Positions 25,340 through 34,556 of a stretch of DNA of 64,000 nt are shown piece by piece. A program made the position numbers and the translations under genes. This stretch comes from UMGS621 sp964468815 (GTDB lineage Bacteria; Bacillota; Clostridia; Christensenellales; Borkfalkiaceae). The stretch covers positions 49,400 through 113,399 of the forward strand of contig CAYXWN010000001.1 in assembly GCA_964468815.1 (NCBI GenBank). Reading direction: 5' to 3'. How positions within the stretch are numbered: the stretch's first letter is position 1; every line of letters starts with the position of its first letter. The notes beneath the pieces were generated by a model, which saw nothing but the letters and a program-made list of their open reading frames with translations, made no database searches and was not told where the DNA came from.

Positions 25340-26695
25340 ATGGTTAACAAAAGCGAAATATTGGAAACGATCGAGATGATCGATAAGGAGCATTTCGACG
25401 TTCGTACGATTACAATGGGACTGTCTTTGTTTTCCTGTATTCGCGCGACCGCGAAAGAAACGTCGAAATGCGTTTATGATTTTATTTGTAAACGAGCAGA
25501 AAAAATCGTCGACGTCGGTACTGAGTTGGAACGAGAATACGGCGTTCCTATCGTCAATAAAAGAATTTCAATTACGCCCGCGAGTTTTTTAACGGCGAAT
25601 TTCGTCGGAGAAGAAGTCGTTTTGGCGCGTGCGTTAGATCGCGCTGCAAAAACGGTCGGCGTTGATTTTCTCGGCGGTTATTCTGCGTTAGTGCACAAGG
25701 GAATGACGTCGGAAGAGCGTTCGTTTATCGAAAGTATTCCGGAAGCGCTTGCCGTTACCGATCGCGTTTGCAGTTCGGTCAATGTGGGAACGTCGAAATC
25801 GGGAATCAATATGGACGCGGTTGCTTTGCTTGGCAAAATTATTAAAAAGGCTGCCGCGAATACGGCGGAGAAAGACGGCTTGGGGTGTGCGAAATTCGTC
25901 GCATTTGCAAATGCTGTCGAGGATAATCCCTTTATGGCGGGGGCTTTTCACGGCGTAGGAGAAGGGGAAGCCGTAATTAACGTCGGTGTTTCCGGTCCGG
26001 GCGTCGTACAACGCGCGATTGAAAAAATTCCGAACGGCTCTATTTCGGAACTTGCGGAAGTGATCAAAAAGACTGCTTTCAAAATTACGCGCGTAGGACA
26101 GTTGATCGCAAAAGAGGCTTCCGCTCGTTTGCAAGCGGAATTCGGAATCGTCGATCTTTCGCTTGCCCCCACACCGGTTATGGGGGATAGTGTTGCTCAT
26201 ATTTTAGAGGAAATGGGATTAGAGCACGTTGGTACACACGGTACGACTGCTGCTCTTGCCATGCTGAATGACGCCGTAAAGAAAGGGGGAGTAATGGCGA
26301 GTTCCAACGTGGGCGGATTGTCGGGCGCATTCATTCCGGTCAGCGAGGATATCGGAATGATACATGCGGTAGAAGCCGACGAGTTAACGCTCCATAAATT
26401 GGAAGCGATGACTGCCGTTTGCAGCGTCGGAATTGACATGGTTGCAATCCCCGGAGATACTCCTGCGTCCACGATCAGCGCGATTATCGCAGACGAAGTG
26501 GCAATCGGCGTGATCAATAATAAGACAACGGCAGTTCGCGTAATACCCGTTCCGGGGAAAAAGGTCGGGGACGTCGTGGAATTTGGCGGATTACTCGGTC
26601 ATGCTCCGATTATGGCGGTACAACAAGCAAGTGCGGAAAAATTTATTGGTCGCGGAGGCAGAATGCCTGCGCCCATTCATAGTAATAAAAATTAA
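25340..26695 (+). CDS. UPF0210 (DUF711) family protein
   Basis: A 451-residue member of the UPF0210/DUF711 family, conserved in anaerobes and some archaea and still without an assigned reaction. Typical blocks are DVRTITMGLSLFSC near residue 20, NKRISITPASFL, SSVNVGTSKSGINMDAV, AFHGVGEGEAVINVGVSGPG, GTTAALAMLNDAVKKGG and GLSGAFIPVSED. The glycine-rich, catalytic-looking loops suggest an enzyme with a nucleotide or phosphate ligand. It is paired with the ACT protein immediately upstream, a conserved arrangement. Start is ATG at 25340 with AGGAGA. Confidence 0.92.
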   Translation: MVNKSEILETIEMIDKEHFDVRTITMGLSLFSCIRATAKETSKCVYDFICKRAEKIVDVGTELEREYGVPIVNKRISITPASFLTANFVGEEVVLARALDRAAKTVGVDFLGGYSALVHKGMTSEERSFIESIPEALAVTDRVCSSVNVGTSKSGINMDAVALLGKIIKKAAANTAEKDGLGCAKFVAFANAVEDNPFMAGAFHGVGEGEAVINVGVSGPGVVQRAIEKIPNGSISELAEVIKKTAFKITRVGQLIAKEASARLQAEFGIVDLSLAPTPVMGDSVAHILEEMGLEHVGTHGTTAALAMLNDAVKKGGVMASSNVGGLSGAFIPVSEDIGMIHAVEADELTLHKLEAMTAVCSVGIDMVAIPGDTPASTISAIIADEVAIGVINNKTTAVRVIPVPGKKVGDVVEFGGLLGHAPIMAVQQASAEKFIGRGGRMPAPIHSNKN

Positions 26696-26705
26696 GAGGT
26701 GTATG

Positions 26706-28475
26706 ATGAAAAGAGAAGCGGTTGCAGAAAAATACAAGTGGAATTTAGAAGATATTTTTCAATCGGACGAAGAATGGGGAGCATTGCTTTCCGAGGTAAA
26801 AGGGGAAATCGATTTTAGTGAGTTTCAAGGAAAACTCGGCGAGGCTGATTTCTTTCTTCGTTGTATGAAGAAACAGGATTCCGTTAATCAAAAGTTGGAA
26901 AAACTCTACGTTTACGCAATGATGCGGAGAGATTCGGATACGTCTGATTCCGCCGCCGACGCATTGATTATGCGAGCACAGAGCGTTTTAGTCGCTTACA
27001 ATACGAATTTATCCTTTGTTTTGCCGGAACTTACGGCGTTGGATTCTTCGGTTTTGGTCGCTTATCGGGATAATCCTGCTTTTTCCGATTACGATTATTT
27101 TCTGACAACGGTAATCAAAAGCAAACAGCACGTTCTTTCTCCGGAAGAAGAAAATTTACTTGCCATGGGCGGAGAAGTTTATTCTCAATTTCAGAACGCT
27201 TTTACGAAATTAAACAATGCGGATCTGAAATTTCCGGAAATAAAATCGAAGAGCGGAGAAAAAATTCAATTGACGCACGGAACTTATAGCGTTGTTATGA
27301 ACGGTACCGATCGCGCTTTGCGTAAAAAGGCGTTTGAGGGAATGTACGGGGCGTATTGCGATCTTTTAAATACCATTACCGCGATTTATTCGGGAAACGT
27401 TAAGAAAAACGTGTTCATCGCAAAGGCGAGAAAATACGATTCCTGTCTTTCGATGGCGTTAGCCGAAGAAGACGTCGATCCGATCGTGTATCGGAATTTG
27501 ATTAAGGCGGTTCATAAAACGTTGCCTGCATTGCATCGCTATATGGCGGCAAAAAAACGTTCGCTCGGTTACTCTAAGATGTATATGTACGATATGTCCG
27601 TTCCTGTTGTGGAGAACGTTGACTTAAAATTAGAGTATGAAGAAGCGTTTGCCTTGGTGAAAGAGGGCTTAAAACCGCTCGGCGACGATTACGTTGCTTT
27701 ATTGCAGCGTGCCTTTGACGAACGTTGGATTGACGTTATGGAAACTGAAAATAAACGTAGCGGCGCTTACAGTACGGCGATTTACGATGTGCACCCTTAC
27801 GTTCTTTTGAACTATCAAAAAACGACGCACGACGTATTCACGATTGCGCATGAATTGGGGCATAGTTTACATTCTTATTTCTCTAACGGTGCGCAACATT
27901 ATGCCAAAGCGGACTATAAAATTTTCGTTGCAGAGGTTGCGAGTACTGTCAACGAGGTATTGCTGTTAAAGCATATTCTTGCAAAAGCAGAAGATCCGAA
28001 ACTGAAGAAGTATTTGTTGTCATATTTCTTGGAGATGATTCGGACGACTTTGTTCCGTCAAACGCAGTTCGCTGAATTTGAAGCGTTAGCACACGAAATG
28101 GCGGAAAAGGGCGAGCCTCTTACGAAAGAGAATCTTTCTGAAAAATACTTGGAACTCAACAAGCGTTATTACGGCAGAAGCATTGTTTCTAATAAGGAAA
28201 TTGCCTACGAATGGGCGAGAATTCCTCATTTCTATACTGCGTTTTACGTTTATAAGTACGCGACGGGCATCACCTCGGCAATGGCGATCGTTGATCGAAT
28301 TTTGAAAGAGGGCGAGCCTGCCGTGAAAGATTATTTTGCATTTCTTTCGTCCGGTTCGAGCGATAATCCCGTCAATTTGCTTAAAATCGCGGGTGTCGAT
28401 CTGACCAAGCCTGCGGCTTTTGAAAACGCGATGAACGTATTTAAAGAAACGCTTGCTGAATTTGAAGCACTTTAA
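26706..28475 (+). CDS. pepF: Oligoendopeptidase F (M3 family)
   Basis: Cytoplasmic zinc metallopeptidase that degrades short peptides. The 589-residue protein opens VAEKYKWNLEDIFQSDEEW, the standard PepF start, and carries the catalytic motif TIAHELGHSLHSYFS (HExxH) with the downstream Glu in FVAEVASTVNE as third ligand. Later conserved parts are RTTLFRQTQFAEFE and ATGITSAMAI. A longer open frame reaches back into UPF0210. I choose the ATG at 26706, the second of a tandem ATGATG, because AGAGGT then lies five bases away. Its TAA overlaps the next ATG by one base. Confidence 0.95.
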   Translation: MKREAVAEKYKWNLEDIFQSDEEWGALLSEVKGEIDFSEFQGKLGEADFFLRCMKKQDSVNQKLEKLYVYAMMRRDSDTSDSAADALIMRAQSVLVAYNTNLSFVLPELTALDSSVLVAYRDNPAFSDYDYFLTTVIKSKQHVLSPEEENLLAMGGEVYSQFQNAFTKLNNADLKFPEIKSKSGEKIQLTHGTYSVVMNGTDRALRKKAFEGMYGAYCDLLNTITAIYSGNVKKNVFIAKARKYDSCLSMALAEEDVDPIVYRNLIKAVHKTLPALHRYMAAKKRSLGYSKMYMYDMSVPVVENVDLKLEYEEAFALVKEGLKPLGDDYVALLQRAFDERWIDVMETENKRSGAYSTAIYDVHPYVLLNYQKTTHDVFTIAHELGHSLHSYFSNGAQHYAKADYKIFVAEVASTVNEVLLLKHILAKAEDPKLKKYLLSYFLEMIRTTLFRQTQFAEFEALAHEMAEKGEPLTKENLSEKYLELNKRYYGRSIVSNKEIAYEWARIPHFYTAFYVYKYATGITSAMAIVDRILKEGEPAVKDYFAFLSSGSSDNPVNLLKIAGVDLTKPAAFENAMNVFKETLAEFEAL

Positions 28476-28999
28476 TGATGGTTAAGGCAGTTTGTAAAAA
28501 CGATCGAAAGGGATACGCGGCTTTTTTGATCTATACCGTTTTGGTAGTTAATCGGAAAATTATTACGCCGGCGTTATTCGCTTTCTTGACGGTCGTGTTG
28601 GGAGTAATGTCTTTTTTCTTTCCTGCGGCGGTTGCATTGTTTCTGATTTTTTTGGTAGGAACGCTTTTGCTGATTGTCGGGGTTGCGTTAAAGATACGTA
28701 GTTCCGTCAATCGGGTTGTGAAGCAATCTCCCGATTTCCCGAATATCGAAAACACGTATACGTTTTACGAAAATCGTTTTGAGATTGTTACGAAAGTGAG
28801 AAAAAAGAAAGAGCAAAAGGAAGTTCTTTACGACGATTTAATCGCTGTTAAGGAAAGAAAGAACGTGTTTTATCTTTACGTTACCGAACGGCTTGCTTTT
28901 TTGGTAGAGAAGAAAAACATTACGGAAGGAAGCGCGGAAGAACTTCGAACGATTTTTTCAAATTACGGAATCGGTGCTAAAAAGAAAAAATCTGTCTGA
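28475..28999 (+). CDS. YcxB-like membrane protein
   Basis: A 174-residue protein with two close membrane helices (about residues 30-72, ITPALFAFLTVVLGVMSFF and VALFLIFLVGTLLLIVGVAL). A C-terminal domain reads NTYTFYENRFEIVTK then LYDDLIAVKERKNVFYLYV. This layout is like YcxB-type C-terminal domains, small proteins of unknown function in Firmicutes. Start overlaps the pepF stop as TAATG. A basic KKKKS tail ends it. Gap to dnaB is 14 bases. Confidence 0.75.
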   Translation: MMVKAVCKNDRKGYAAFLIYTVLVVNRKIITPALFAFLTVVLGVMSFFFPAAVALFLIFLVGTLLLIVGVALKIRSSVNRVVKQSPDFPNIENTYTFYENRFEIVTKVRKKKEQKEVLYDDLIAVKERKNVFYLYVTERLAFLVEKKNITEGSAEELRTIFSNYGIGAKKKKSV

Positions 29000-29013
29000 C
29001 GGGAGGAAATAAA

Positions 29014-30516
29014 ATGGCGAATCAAGAAAAAAACGGAACGATTAAAAATTATAAAGAAATGCCTCATAATTTGGAGGCGGAACAATCGTTGTTAGGGTGC
29101 TTGTTATTGGATAGCGAAATTCAATTGGAATTGCTCGCGACTTTGACAGAAGACCATTTTTACAGCGAATCGCATAAGTATATTATCAATGCGATGCGTG
29201 AGATTTACGAGCAGAAAAAAGCAGTCGATCTCGTAACATTGACCGATCAGTTGGAGCGGAATACGACATTGGAGGCTGTCGGCGGAATTTCTTATCTGAC
29301 AGAGCTAACTCGTATCGTTCCGTCTACCGCAAACTATAAATATTATTGCGAAATCGTACAACGGGACGGATTATTAAGAAGACTGATTCGAAGCGCGACT
29401 GCGATCGTGAGCGAGGCTCAATCCAGTCAAGACGGTGAAAGCGCGCTTGCTTTTGCGGAAAAAACAATATTCGATTTATCGACAACGCAAGATACGAGTT
29501 CGGTTGTTGAAATCAACGAAGTAATTCCCGAAGTATTAGGGAAGTTCGATCAAATCAATAAAGATAAAGATGCTTTTCGCGGAATGAAAACGGGCTTTAC
29601 AAAGTTGGATTATCTGACGAACGGGTTGCATCCGACGGATCTTGTTTTAATCGCGGCGCGTCCTGCAACGGGAAAAACTTCGTTTGCAATGAACATCGTC
29701 GAGAACGTCGCTACCAAACTTACCGGGAAAGTATGTATGGTGTTTTCGCTGGAAATGGGAAAAGAGCAATTGGTTCAGAGAATGCTCTGTTCGGTTGCGG
29801 AAGTCAGCATGGAAAAGGCGTTAAAGGGAGATTTGGGCGAAGACGGATGGATTAAACTCGGAAAGGCAAAAAATTCTCTACAAAAGGCAAAGATTTTTAT
29901 TGACGACAGTTCCTTGATTACTCCGCCGGAAATGCTTTCAAAATGTCGGCGCGTAAAGAGAAAATACGGCTTAGACTTGATTATGGTCGACTATATTCAG
30001 TTGATGACGTCCGGGAGCAAGCGTTCTGCGGAAAGTCGTCAGGTCGAAATTACGGAGATTTCCAGAAGTTTGAAAATCTTAGCAAAAGAAATTAACGTTC
30101 CGGTTATCGCGCTTTCTCAGTTGTCGCGTGCGGTCGAAAGCAGAACGGGACACCGTCCGCAACTTTCCGACCTTCGTGAATCGGGCGCAATCGAGCAGGA
30201 TGCGGACATCGTTATGTTTATTCACCGACCGGATAATTTCGCAACGGAAAAGGAAATTTTGGAAGAAAAAGTACAGAAAAACGTAGCTGAAATTATCATT
30301 GCAAAGCATCGTAACGGTCCGACCGGCGTAGTAAAACTTTATTTCAGGGGCGAATGTACGAAGTTCGTCAACTTGGTAGAAAACGAACCGGAAGAGCCTG
30401 TTTACAATCGAGATGAGATTCAGGGAATCGAGGACGTTCCCGTCCCGGACGACGAAGACGCGCCTGTGCCGGAAGAAGCGCCGCCGCTTTCGCCGGACGA
30501 GGATATCTGGGGGTAA
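29014..30516 (+). CDS. dnaB: Replicative DNA helicase DnaB
   Basis: Hexameric helicase that unwinds DNA at the replication fork (called DnaC in B. subtilis). The 500-residue product has the N-terminal helical domain (PHNLEAEQSLLGCLLLD), linker, and RecA-like domain with Walker A ARPATGKTSFAMNI near residue 215, LEMGKEQLVQRML, Walker B LDLIMVDYIQLM and the arginine region QLSDLRESGAIEQDADIVM. A C-terminal extension of about 40 residues is acidic and proline-rich. It is preceded by GGGAGG. In many Firmicutes rplI lies next to it; here it does not. Its presumed loader gene is at 15646 and carries a stop. Confidence 0.97.
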   Translation: MANQEKNGTIKNYKEMPHNLEAEQSLLGCLLLDSEIQLELLATLTEDHFYSESHKYIINAMREIYEQKKAVDLVTLTDQLERNTTLEAVGGISYLTELTRIVPSTANYKYYCEIVQRDGLLRRLIRSATAIVSEAQSSQDGESALAFAEKTIFDLSTTQDTSSVVEINEVIPEVLGKFDQINKDKDAFRGMKTGFTKLDYLTNGLHPTDLVLIAARPATGKTSFAMNIVENVATKLTGKVCMVFSLEMGKEQLVQRMLCSVAEVSMEKALKGDLGEDGWIKLGKAKNSLQKAKIFIDDSSLITPPEMLSKCRRVKRKYGLDLIMVDYIQLMTSGSKRSAESRQVEITEISRSLKILAKEINVPVIALSQLSRAVESRTGHRPQLSDLRESGAIEQDADIVMFIHRPDNFATEKEILEEKVQKNVAEIIIAKHRNGPTGVVKLYFRGECTKFVNLVENEPEEPVYNRDEIQGIEDVPVPDDEDAPVPEEAPPLSPDEDIWG

Positions 30517-30517
30517 T

Positions 30518-31510
30518 ATGAGAACCGAAATTCTGGATATTACCGAAGAAAGTCTTTTATTAGCGCGGAATATTCTTGAAAAAAGCGGCGTCGTTGCATT
30601 TCCGACGGAAACGGTATACGGCTTGGGCGCAATAGCAACGGATGATTCTGCCGTAGAAGAAATTTACCGAGTAAAGGGAAGACCTGCCGATAATCCGTTA
30701 ATTGCACACGTACATAAGGATTTTGATATTGATTCGCTTGTAGAAATTAATCAGTCGTACGTATACGAGTTGTTTCAGCGTTTTACACCCGGTCCGCTCA
30801 CGATGGTGTTTCGCAGTCGTGGCGTCGTGTCTTCCGTCGCTACTTGCGGCGGAGATACGCTCGCAATTCGAATTCCGTCGCATGAAGGAGCGCAGTGCTT
30901 TCTTCGTTTTGTCGATCGACCGATCGTTGCTCCGTCGGCAAATCTTTCTAAACACGTAAGCCCGACTTCGAGTGCGCACGTTTATGAGGATTTACAGGGG
31001 AAAATTCCTTTGATCTTAGAGGGCGGACAATGCTCGGGAGGAATTGAAAGTACGGTTCTAGACGTAACGGAGTCGATTCCCAGAATTTTGCGTTTCGGTT
31101 TGGTTACACAAGAAATGATTGCAGAGGTTGTGGGAGATTGTGCGGTTGCTCGACACTTTCCGACCGATCGCGTTCGTTCGCCCGGCGTAAAGTACAAGCA
31201 TTACGCACCGAATTGCGATACTGTGTTGTTTGAGGAAAACCAAATTGACGAAGCGCGAACTTTTTACGCACAATGCGAGAACGCCAGTGGCGTCCCGTAT
31301 TATCTTTGTTCTGCGCGCGTTGCCGAACGATTGTCGGGGAATAAATTGATTCTCGGGGAAAACGCGGAGGATATGGCGAAACGTTTATACGAATTGCTTC
31401 GAGAGGGCGAGAAGGTCGCTACTTGCTTGATTGCAATTCGCATGCCCGAAAGCGGCGGCGTATACGACGGTGTGTTAAATCGATTAAATAAGGCGTGTAA
31501 CGGAAAATGA
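30518..31510 (+). CDS. L-threonylcarbamoyladenylate synthase (Sua5)
   Basis: Makes threonylcarbamoyl-AMP from Thr, bicarbonate and ATP for the t6A37 modification of ANN-decoding tRNAs. At 330 residues it is the long Sua5 form: YrdC domain (VAFPTETVYGLGAIA, KGRPADNPLIAHV, RIPSH, PIVAPSANLS) followed by a linker and C-terminal Sua5 domain (SPGVKYKHYAPN onward). The ATG at 30518 is one base after the dnaB stop; the open frame extends upstream inside dnaB but the family begins at this Met. It overlaps the next gene by four bases. Confidence 0.94.
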   Translation: MRTEILDITEESLLLARNILEKSGVVAFPTETVYGLGAIATDDSAVEEIYRVKGRPADNPLIAHVHKDFDIDSLVEINQSYVYELFQRFTPGPLTMVFRSRGVVSSVATCGGDTLAIRIPSHEGAQCFLRFVDRPIVAPSANLSKHVSPTSSAHVYEDLQGKIPLILEGGQCSGGIESTVLDVTESIPRILRFGLVTQEMIAEVVGDCAVARHFPTDRVRSPGVKYKHYAPNCDTVLFEENQIDEARTFYAQCENASGVPYYLCSARVAERLSGNKLILGENAEDMAKRLYELLREGEKVATCLIAIRMPESGGVYDGVLNRLNKACNGK

Positions 31511-31941
31511 AGCGTATTTTATTCGTTTGTACAGGGAATACTTGTCGCAGCCCGATGGCTGAGGCTATTCTAAGACAAAAGTTGAAATGGGCAGGAATCA
31601 AGGGAATTGCGGTTTCTTCCGCCGGAATCGGCGCGGTTGACGGAGAAAAGATGTCTCCGAATGCGTTTCTTGCGTTAAAGCAACTCGGGATTACTTGTTA
31701 TTCCTTTCGATCCAGACGGTTAACCGAAAAAATATTGTCGCGCAGCGATCTCGTGATTACCATGACGGAAACGCAAAAGAAATCGCTTTCTCGAAAAGAA
31801 TGCGTTTATACGGCTGCTGAAATTGCCGGCGGACAGGAGATTAAAGATCCGTTCGGCGGATCGCAAGAAGAATATATTCGCGTTTCTCACGAGTTGGAAC
31901 GCGTTTGTAACGTATTATTGCAAAAAATGACGGAGGTATAA
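31507..31941 (+). CDS. Low-molecular-weight phosphatase, YwlE-type (protein-arginine phosphatase)
   Basis: A 144-residue low-molecular-weight phosphatase with the P-loop FVCTGNTCRSPMAEA: nucleophile Cys8, Arg14, and Thr12, the residue that gives B. subtilis YwlE its preference for phospho-arginine over phospho-tyrosine. The general acid loop is DPFGGS, also as in YwlE. YwlE reverses arginine phosphorylation by McsB, and mcsB lies 3 kb downstream in the same gene string. I therefore infer a protein-arginine phosphatase rather than a tyrosine phosphatase. Starts inside the end of sua5 (ATGA). Confidence 0.88.
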   Translation: MKRILFVCTGNTCRSPMAEAILRQKLKWAGIKGIAVSSAGIGAVDGEKMSPNAFLALKQLGITCYSFRSRRLTEKILSRSDLVITMTETQKKSLSRKECVYTAAEIAGGQEIKDPFGGSQEEYIRVSHELERVCNVLLQKMTEV

Positions 31942-31945
31942 GATT

Positions 31946-32404
31946 ATGAAAATTGCTATCGGCTGTGATCACGGCGGTTTGATTTTAAAACCGACGTTGA
32001 TTGAGTTCTTTGAAAAAAACAACATTGAATACCATGATTTCGGTACTTACGGCGCGGAATCCGTAGATTATCCGGATTACGCCTTACCGGTCGCCGAAGC
32101 GGTTGCGAGCGAAGAATATGACTACGGTATTCTGATTTGCGGAACGGGAATCGGAATGTCGATTGCTGCGAATAAAGTTACGGGAATTCGCTGCGCGCTT
32201 TGTCACGACGTATTCAGCGCAAAGGCAACGCGGCTTCATAATAACGCGAATATGCTTGCTTTCGGAGCGCGTGTCATCGGCGTTGGGTTAATGTTGGAAA
32301 TCGTTCAAGCGTTTCTTGGAACGGAATTCGAGGGCGGGCGACATATTCGTCGCCTTGAAAAGATTACGGCAATCGAAAAAAAGTACAACGGGAGCGAAAA
32401 ATGA
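31946..32404 (+). CDS. rpiB: Ribose-5-phosphate isomerase B
   Basis: Interconverts ribose 5-phosphate and ribulose 5-phosphate in the pentose phosphate pathway. The 152-residue RpiB/LacA family protein has the usual motifs: IAIGCDHGG at residues 3-11, DYPDYA, the catalytic Cys loop LICGTGIGMSIAANK, and the phosphate-binding CHDVFSAKATRLHNNAN. Gap to ywlE-type gene is four bases with GGAGG. Its TGA overlaps the galU ATG. Confidence 0.95.
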   Translation: MKIAIGCDHGGLILKPTLIEFFEKNNIEYHDFGTYGAESVDYPDYALPVAEAVASEEYDYGILICGTGIGMSIAANKVTGIRCALCHDVFSAKATRLHNNANMLAFGARVIGVGLMLEIVQAFLGTEFEGGRHIRRLEKITAIEKKYNGSEK

Positions 32405-33276
32405 GGGTAAGAAAAGCAATTATCCCTGCGGCAGGGTTAGGGACTCGCTTTTTGCCGATTACTAAGGCGATTCCGAAACCGATGCTTCCGATCGTTGATA
32501 AGCCGTCCATTCACTATATCGTGGAAGAGGCGGTAGAGGCGGGAATTAAAGACATTGTAATCGTCGTAAGCGAGAAAAATGATGCGATCGAGACGTATTT
32601 TTCAGAAAATCCTTCGTTGGAAGCAAAGTTAAAAAAAGAGGGGAAGACCGATCTTTACCGCTCTGCGGCGGAGCCGTCGCGAATGGCAAAAATACAATTT
32701 GTCACACAAACGGACTTAAACGGGCTTGCCGGAGCGATTTTGTGCGCGGAACGCATCATCGGAAAAGAGCCGTTTGCTCTTTTGTTAGGCGATGAAGTTA
32801 TTTTTCATGAAGAAAAGGAAACGCCTTGCATAAAGAAGTTGATCGACGTTTATCAGGATACGAATAAAAGCGTAATTGCCACGATGAAAGTTTCAAAAGA
32901 GAATTTGTCGAAATACGGCAATCTCGGAATCAAGGATAAACGGGCAGACCGTAAAATCGTTACCAAAATCGTGGAAAAACCAAAACAAGGAGAAGAACTC
33001 TCCGATTATGCGATCATCGGGCGATACGTCTTTTCCAACGAGATTTTCGATTATATTAAAAAGTCGCGCGTATTAAACGGGGAAATCTATCTGACGGATG
33101 CGTTGGAGATTCTTGCGGAGAAAAGCCGTTTGTTGGCAACGCGTTTTGAGGGAACTCGGTACGATATCGGGGATAAAGTCGGATACGTATCTGCAAATAT
33201 CGCTTATGCGTTAAAGAGAGGCGATCTTTCTGCCGAAATCGGCAATTTTATTAAAATAATATCCGAACAGTTATGA
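32401..33276 (+). CDS. galU: UTP--glucose-1-phosphate uridylyltransferase
   Basis: Forms UDP-glucose from UTP and glucose 1-phosphate, the donor for cell-surface polysaccharides. The 291-residue protein has the GalU nucleotidyltransferase start KAIIPAAGLGTRFLPITKA with the substrate Lys in KPMLPIVDKP, then YIVEEAVEAGI, LLGDEVIF, and GRYVFSNEIFDYI. The C-terminal part TRYDIGDKVGYVSANIAYA is typical. Starts in the end of rpiB and ends in the start of mtaD (both ATGA), so all three are coupled. Glycogen synthesis uses ADP-glucose instead, made by GlgC/GlgD at 43 kb. Confidence 0.95.
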   Translation: MRVRKAIIPAAGLGTRFLPITKAIPKPMLPIVDKPSIHYIVEEAVEAGIKDIVIVVSEKNDAIETYFSENPSLEAKLKKEGKTDLYRSAAEPSRMAKIQFVTQTDLNGLAGAILCAERIIGKEPFALLLGDEVIFHEEKETPCIKKLIDVYQDTNKSVIATMKVSKENLSKYGNLGIKDKRADRKIVTKIVEKPKQGEELSDYAIIGRYVFSNEIFDYIKKSRVLNGEIYLTDALEILAEKSRLLATRFEGTRYDIGDKVGYVSANIAYALKRGDLSAEIGNFIKIISEQL

Positions 33277-34556
33277 ATCTTCTTTTTTATCATGCAAAAA
33301 TTCTCCCTACTGCGGAATCCGAAATAATAGACGGCGAAGTGCATGTTTCGGACGGAAAAATTATTTACGTCGGGAAAGAAAAAGCCTTTGATGCGGATCG
33401 TCGTATCGATTGTAAGGGAAGCCTCTTGATGCCGGGATTCGCAAATGCGCATACCCATTCCGCAATGACGTTGTTTCGCGGATTCGCAGACGATCTGCCG
33501 TTGCAAGAATGGTTGTACGATCGTATTTTTCCGTTGGAATCGTATTTGACGGAAGAAGACGTTTATTGGGGCACGATGCTCGCGTTGGCGGAATACGTGC
33601 GCGGCGGCACAACCGCAATTGCGGATATGTACTATGCGGAAGACGCGATCATTCAAGCCGTAAAAAAGTCGGAACTTGCTATGGGAATGTGGGCAGGAGC
33701 GTCCGATTTGACGGGCAAAACCAACGAAGCGTTGAATCATGTAGAGGAGTATTATTTAAAATATCGGGACAACGAGCGTATTCGTTACCATTTAGGCGTA
33801 CATTCGGAATATCTTGCGTCGGATGCGTTGCTATACGGAATGGCTGACCTTTCGCAAACATACGGCGCTCCGACAACGGCTCACGTAAGCGAAACCTTAA
33901 AGGAAACGGGAGAATGTACGGTCAGAAGAAACTTGACGCCCACTCAATTTTTACACAAGATCGGCTATTTCGATTTTGGCGGCGTCATTGCGCACGGGAC
34001 TTATCTCGATAAAGACGACGTAGCGTTACTGTCGGAAAAAGGCGTTTACTGCGCTTCTAATCCCGGAAGTAATCTCAAACTTGCAAGCGGAATCGCTCCC
34101 ATCTATTCTATGTTGAAAAATAATATGAAAGTCTGTCTTGGAACGGACGGTGCGGCTAGCAATAACGCGCTTTCCATGTTCCGTGAAATGTATTTGCTTT
34201 CGTGTTTGCAAAAAGGAATGATGAAAGACGCGACTGCCGTTCTTGCCGAACAGGCGATCGCTTGCGCAACGGTCAACGGATATCGCGCTTTGGGACTGAA
34301 CGGCGGTACGTTAGAAGTCGGAAATCCTGCAGATATGATATTATTGGATTTATCCGCACCGAATTTTCGTCCGCTCAACGACGTAAAAAAACATATCGTT
34401 TATTCTGCCGATACTGCAAACGTACTGATGACGGTTGCGAACGGCAAGATCGTTTATAATCAAGGGAATTACGATATCGGAGAAGATATTGATGAAATCT
34501 ATCGCAAGGCGGAGCAATGTATCCGTCGCCTAAAAAGCAAGGCTGGAATGAAATAA
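33273..34556 (+). CDS. mtaD: 5-methylthioadenosine/S-adenosylhomocysteine deaminase
   Basis: Amidohydrolase-superfamily metal enzyme. In this MtaD-like group the reaction is deamination of 5-methylthioadenosine or S-adenosylhomocysteine, part of purine and methionine salvage. The 427-residue protein shows metal ligands in FANAHTHSAMTLFRG, HLGVHSEY, the HVSET segment, IAHGTYLD and LGTDGAASNN, and ends with the small C-terminal strands NVLMTVANGKIVYN. Substrate assignment comes from family similarity only; related members deaminate guanine or other adenosines. Overlaps galU by four bases and mcsA by one. Confidence 0.88.
   Translation: MNLLFYHAKILPTAESEIIDGEVHVSDGKIIYVGKEKAFDADRRIDCKGSLLMPGFANAHTHSAMTLFRGFADDLPLQEWLYDRIFPLESYLTEEDVYWGTMLALAEYVRGGTTAIADMYYAEDAIIQAVKKSELAMGMWAGASDLTGKTNEALNHVEEYYLKYRDNERIRYHLGVHSEYLASDALLYGMADLSQTYGAPTTAHVSETLKETGECTVRRNLTPTQFLHKIGYFDFGGVIAHGTYLDKDDVALLSEKGVYCASNPGSNLKLASGIAPIYSMLKNNMKVCLGTDGAASNNALSMFREMYLLSCLQKGMMKDATAVLAEQAIACATVNGYRALGLNGGTLEVGNPADMILLDLSAPNFRPLNDVKKHIVYSADTANVLMTVANGKIVYNQGNYDIGEDIDEIYRKAEQCIRRLKSKAGMK

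Noticed and set aside
33204..33740. Long antisense frames such as this and 41552-42208.
   Set aside because: They lie opposite well-supported genes (galU/mtaD, glgB), with no family pattern, and are shadows.
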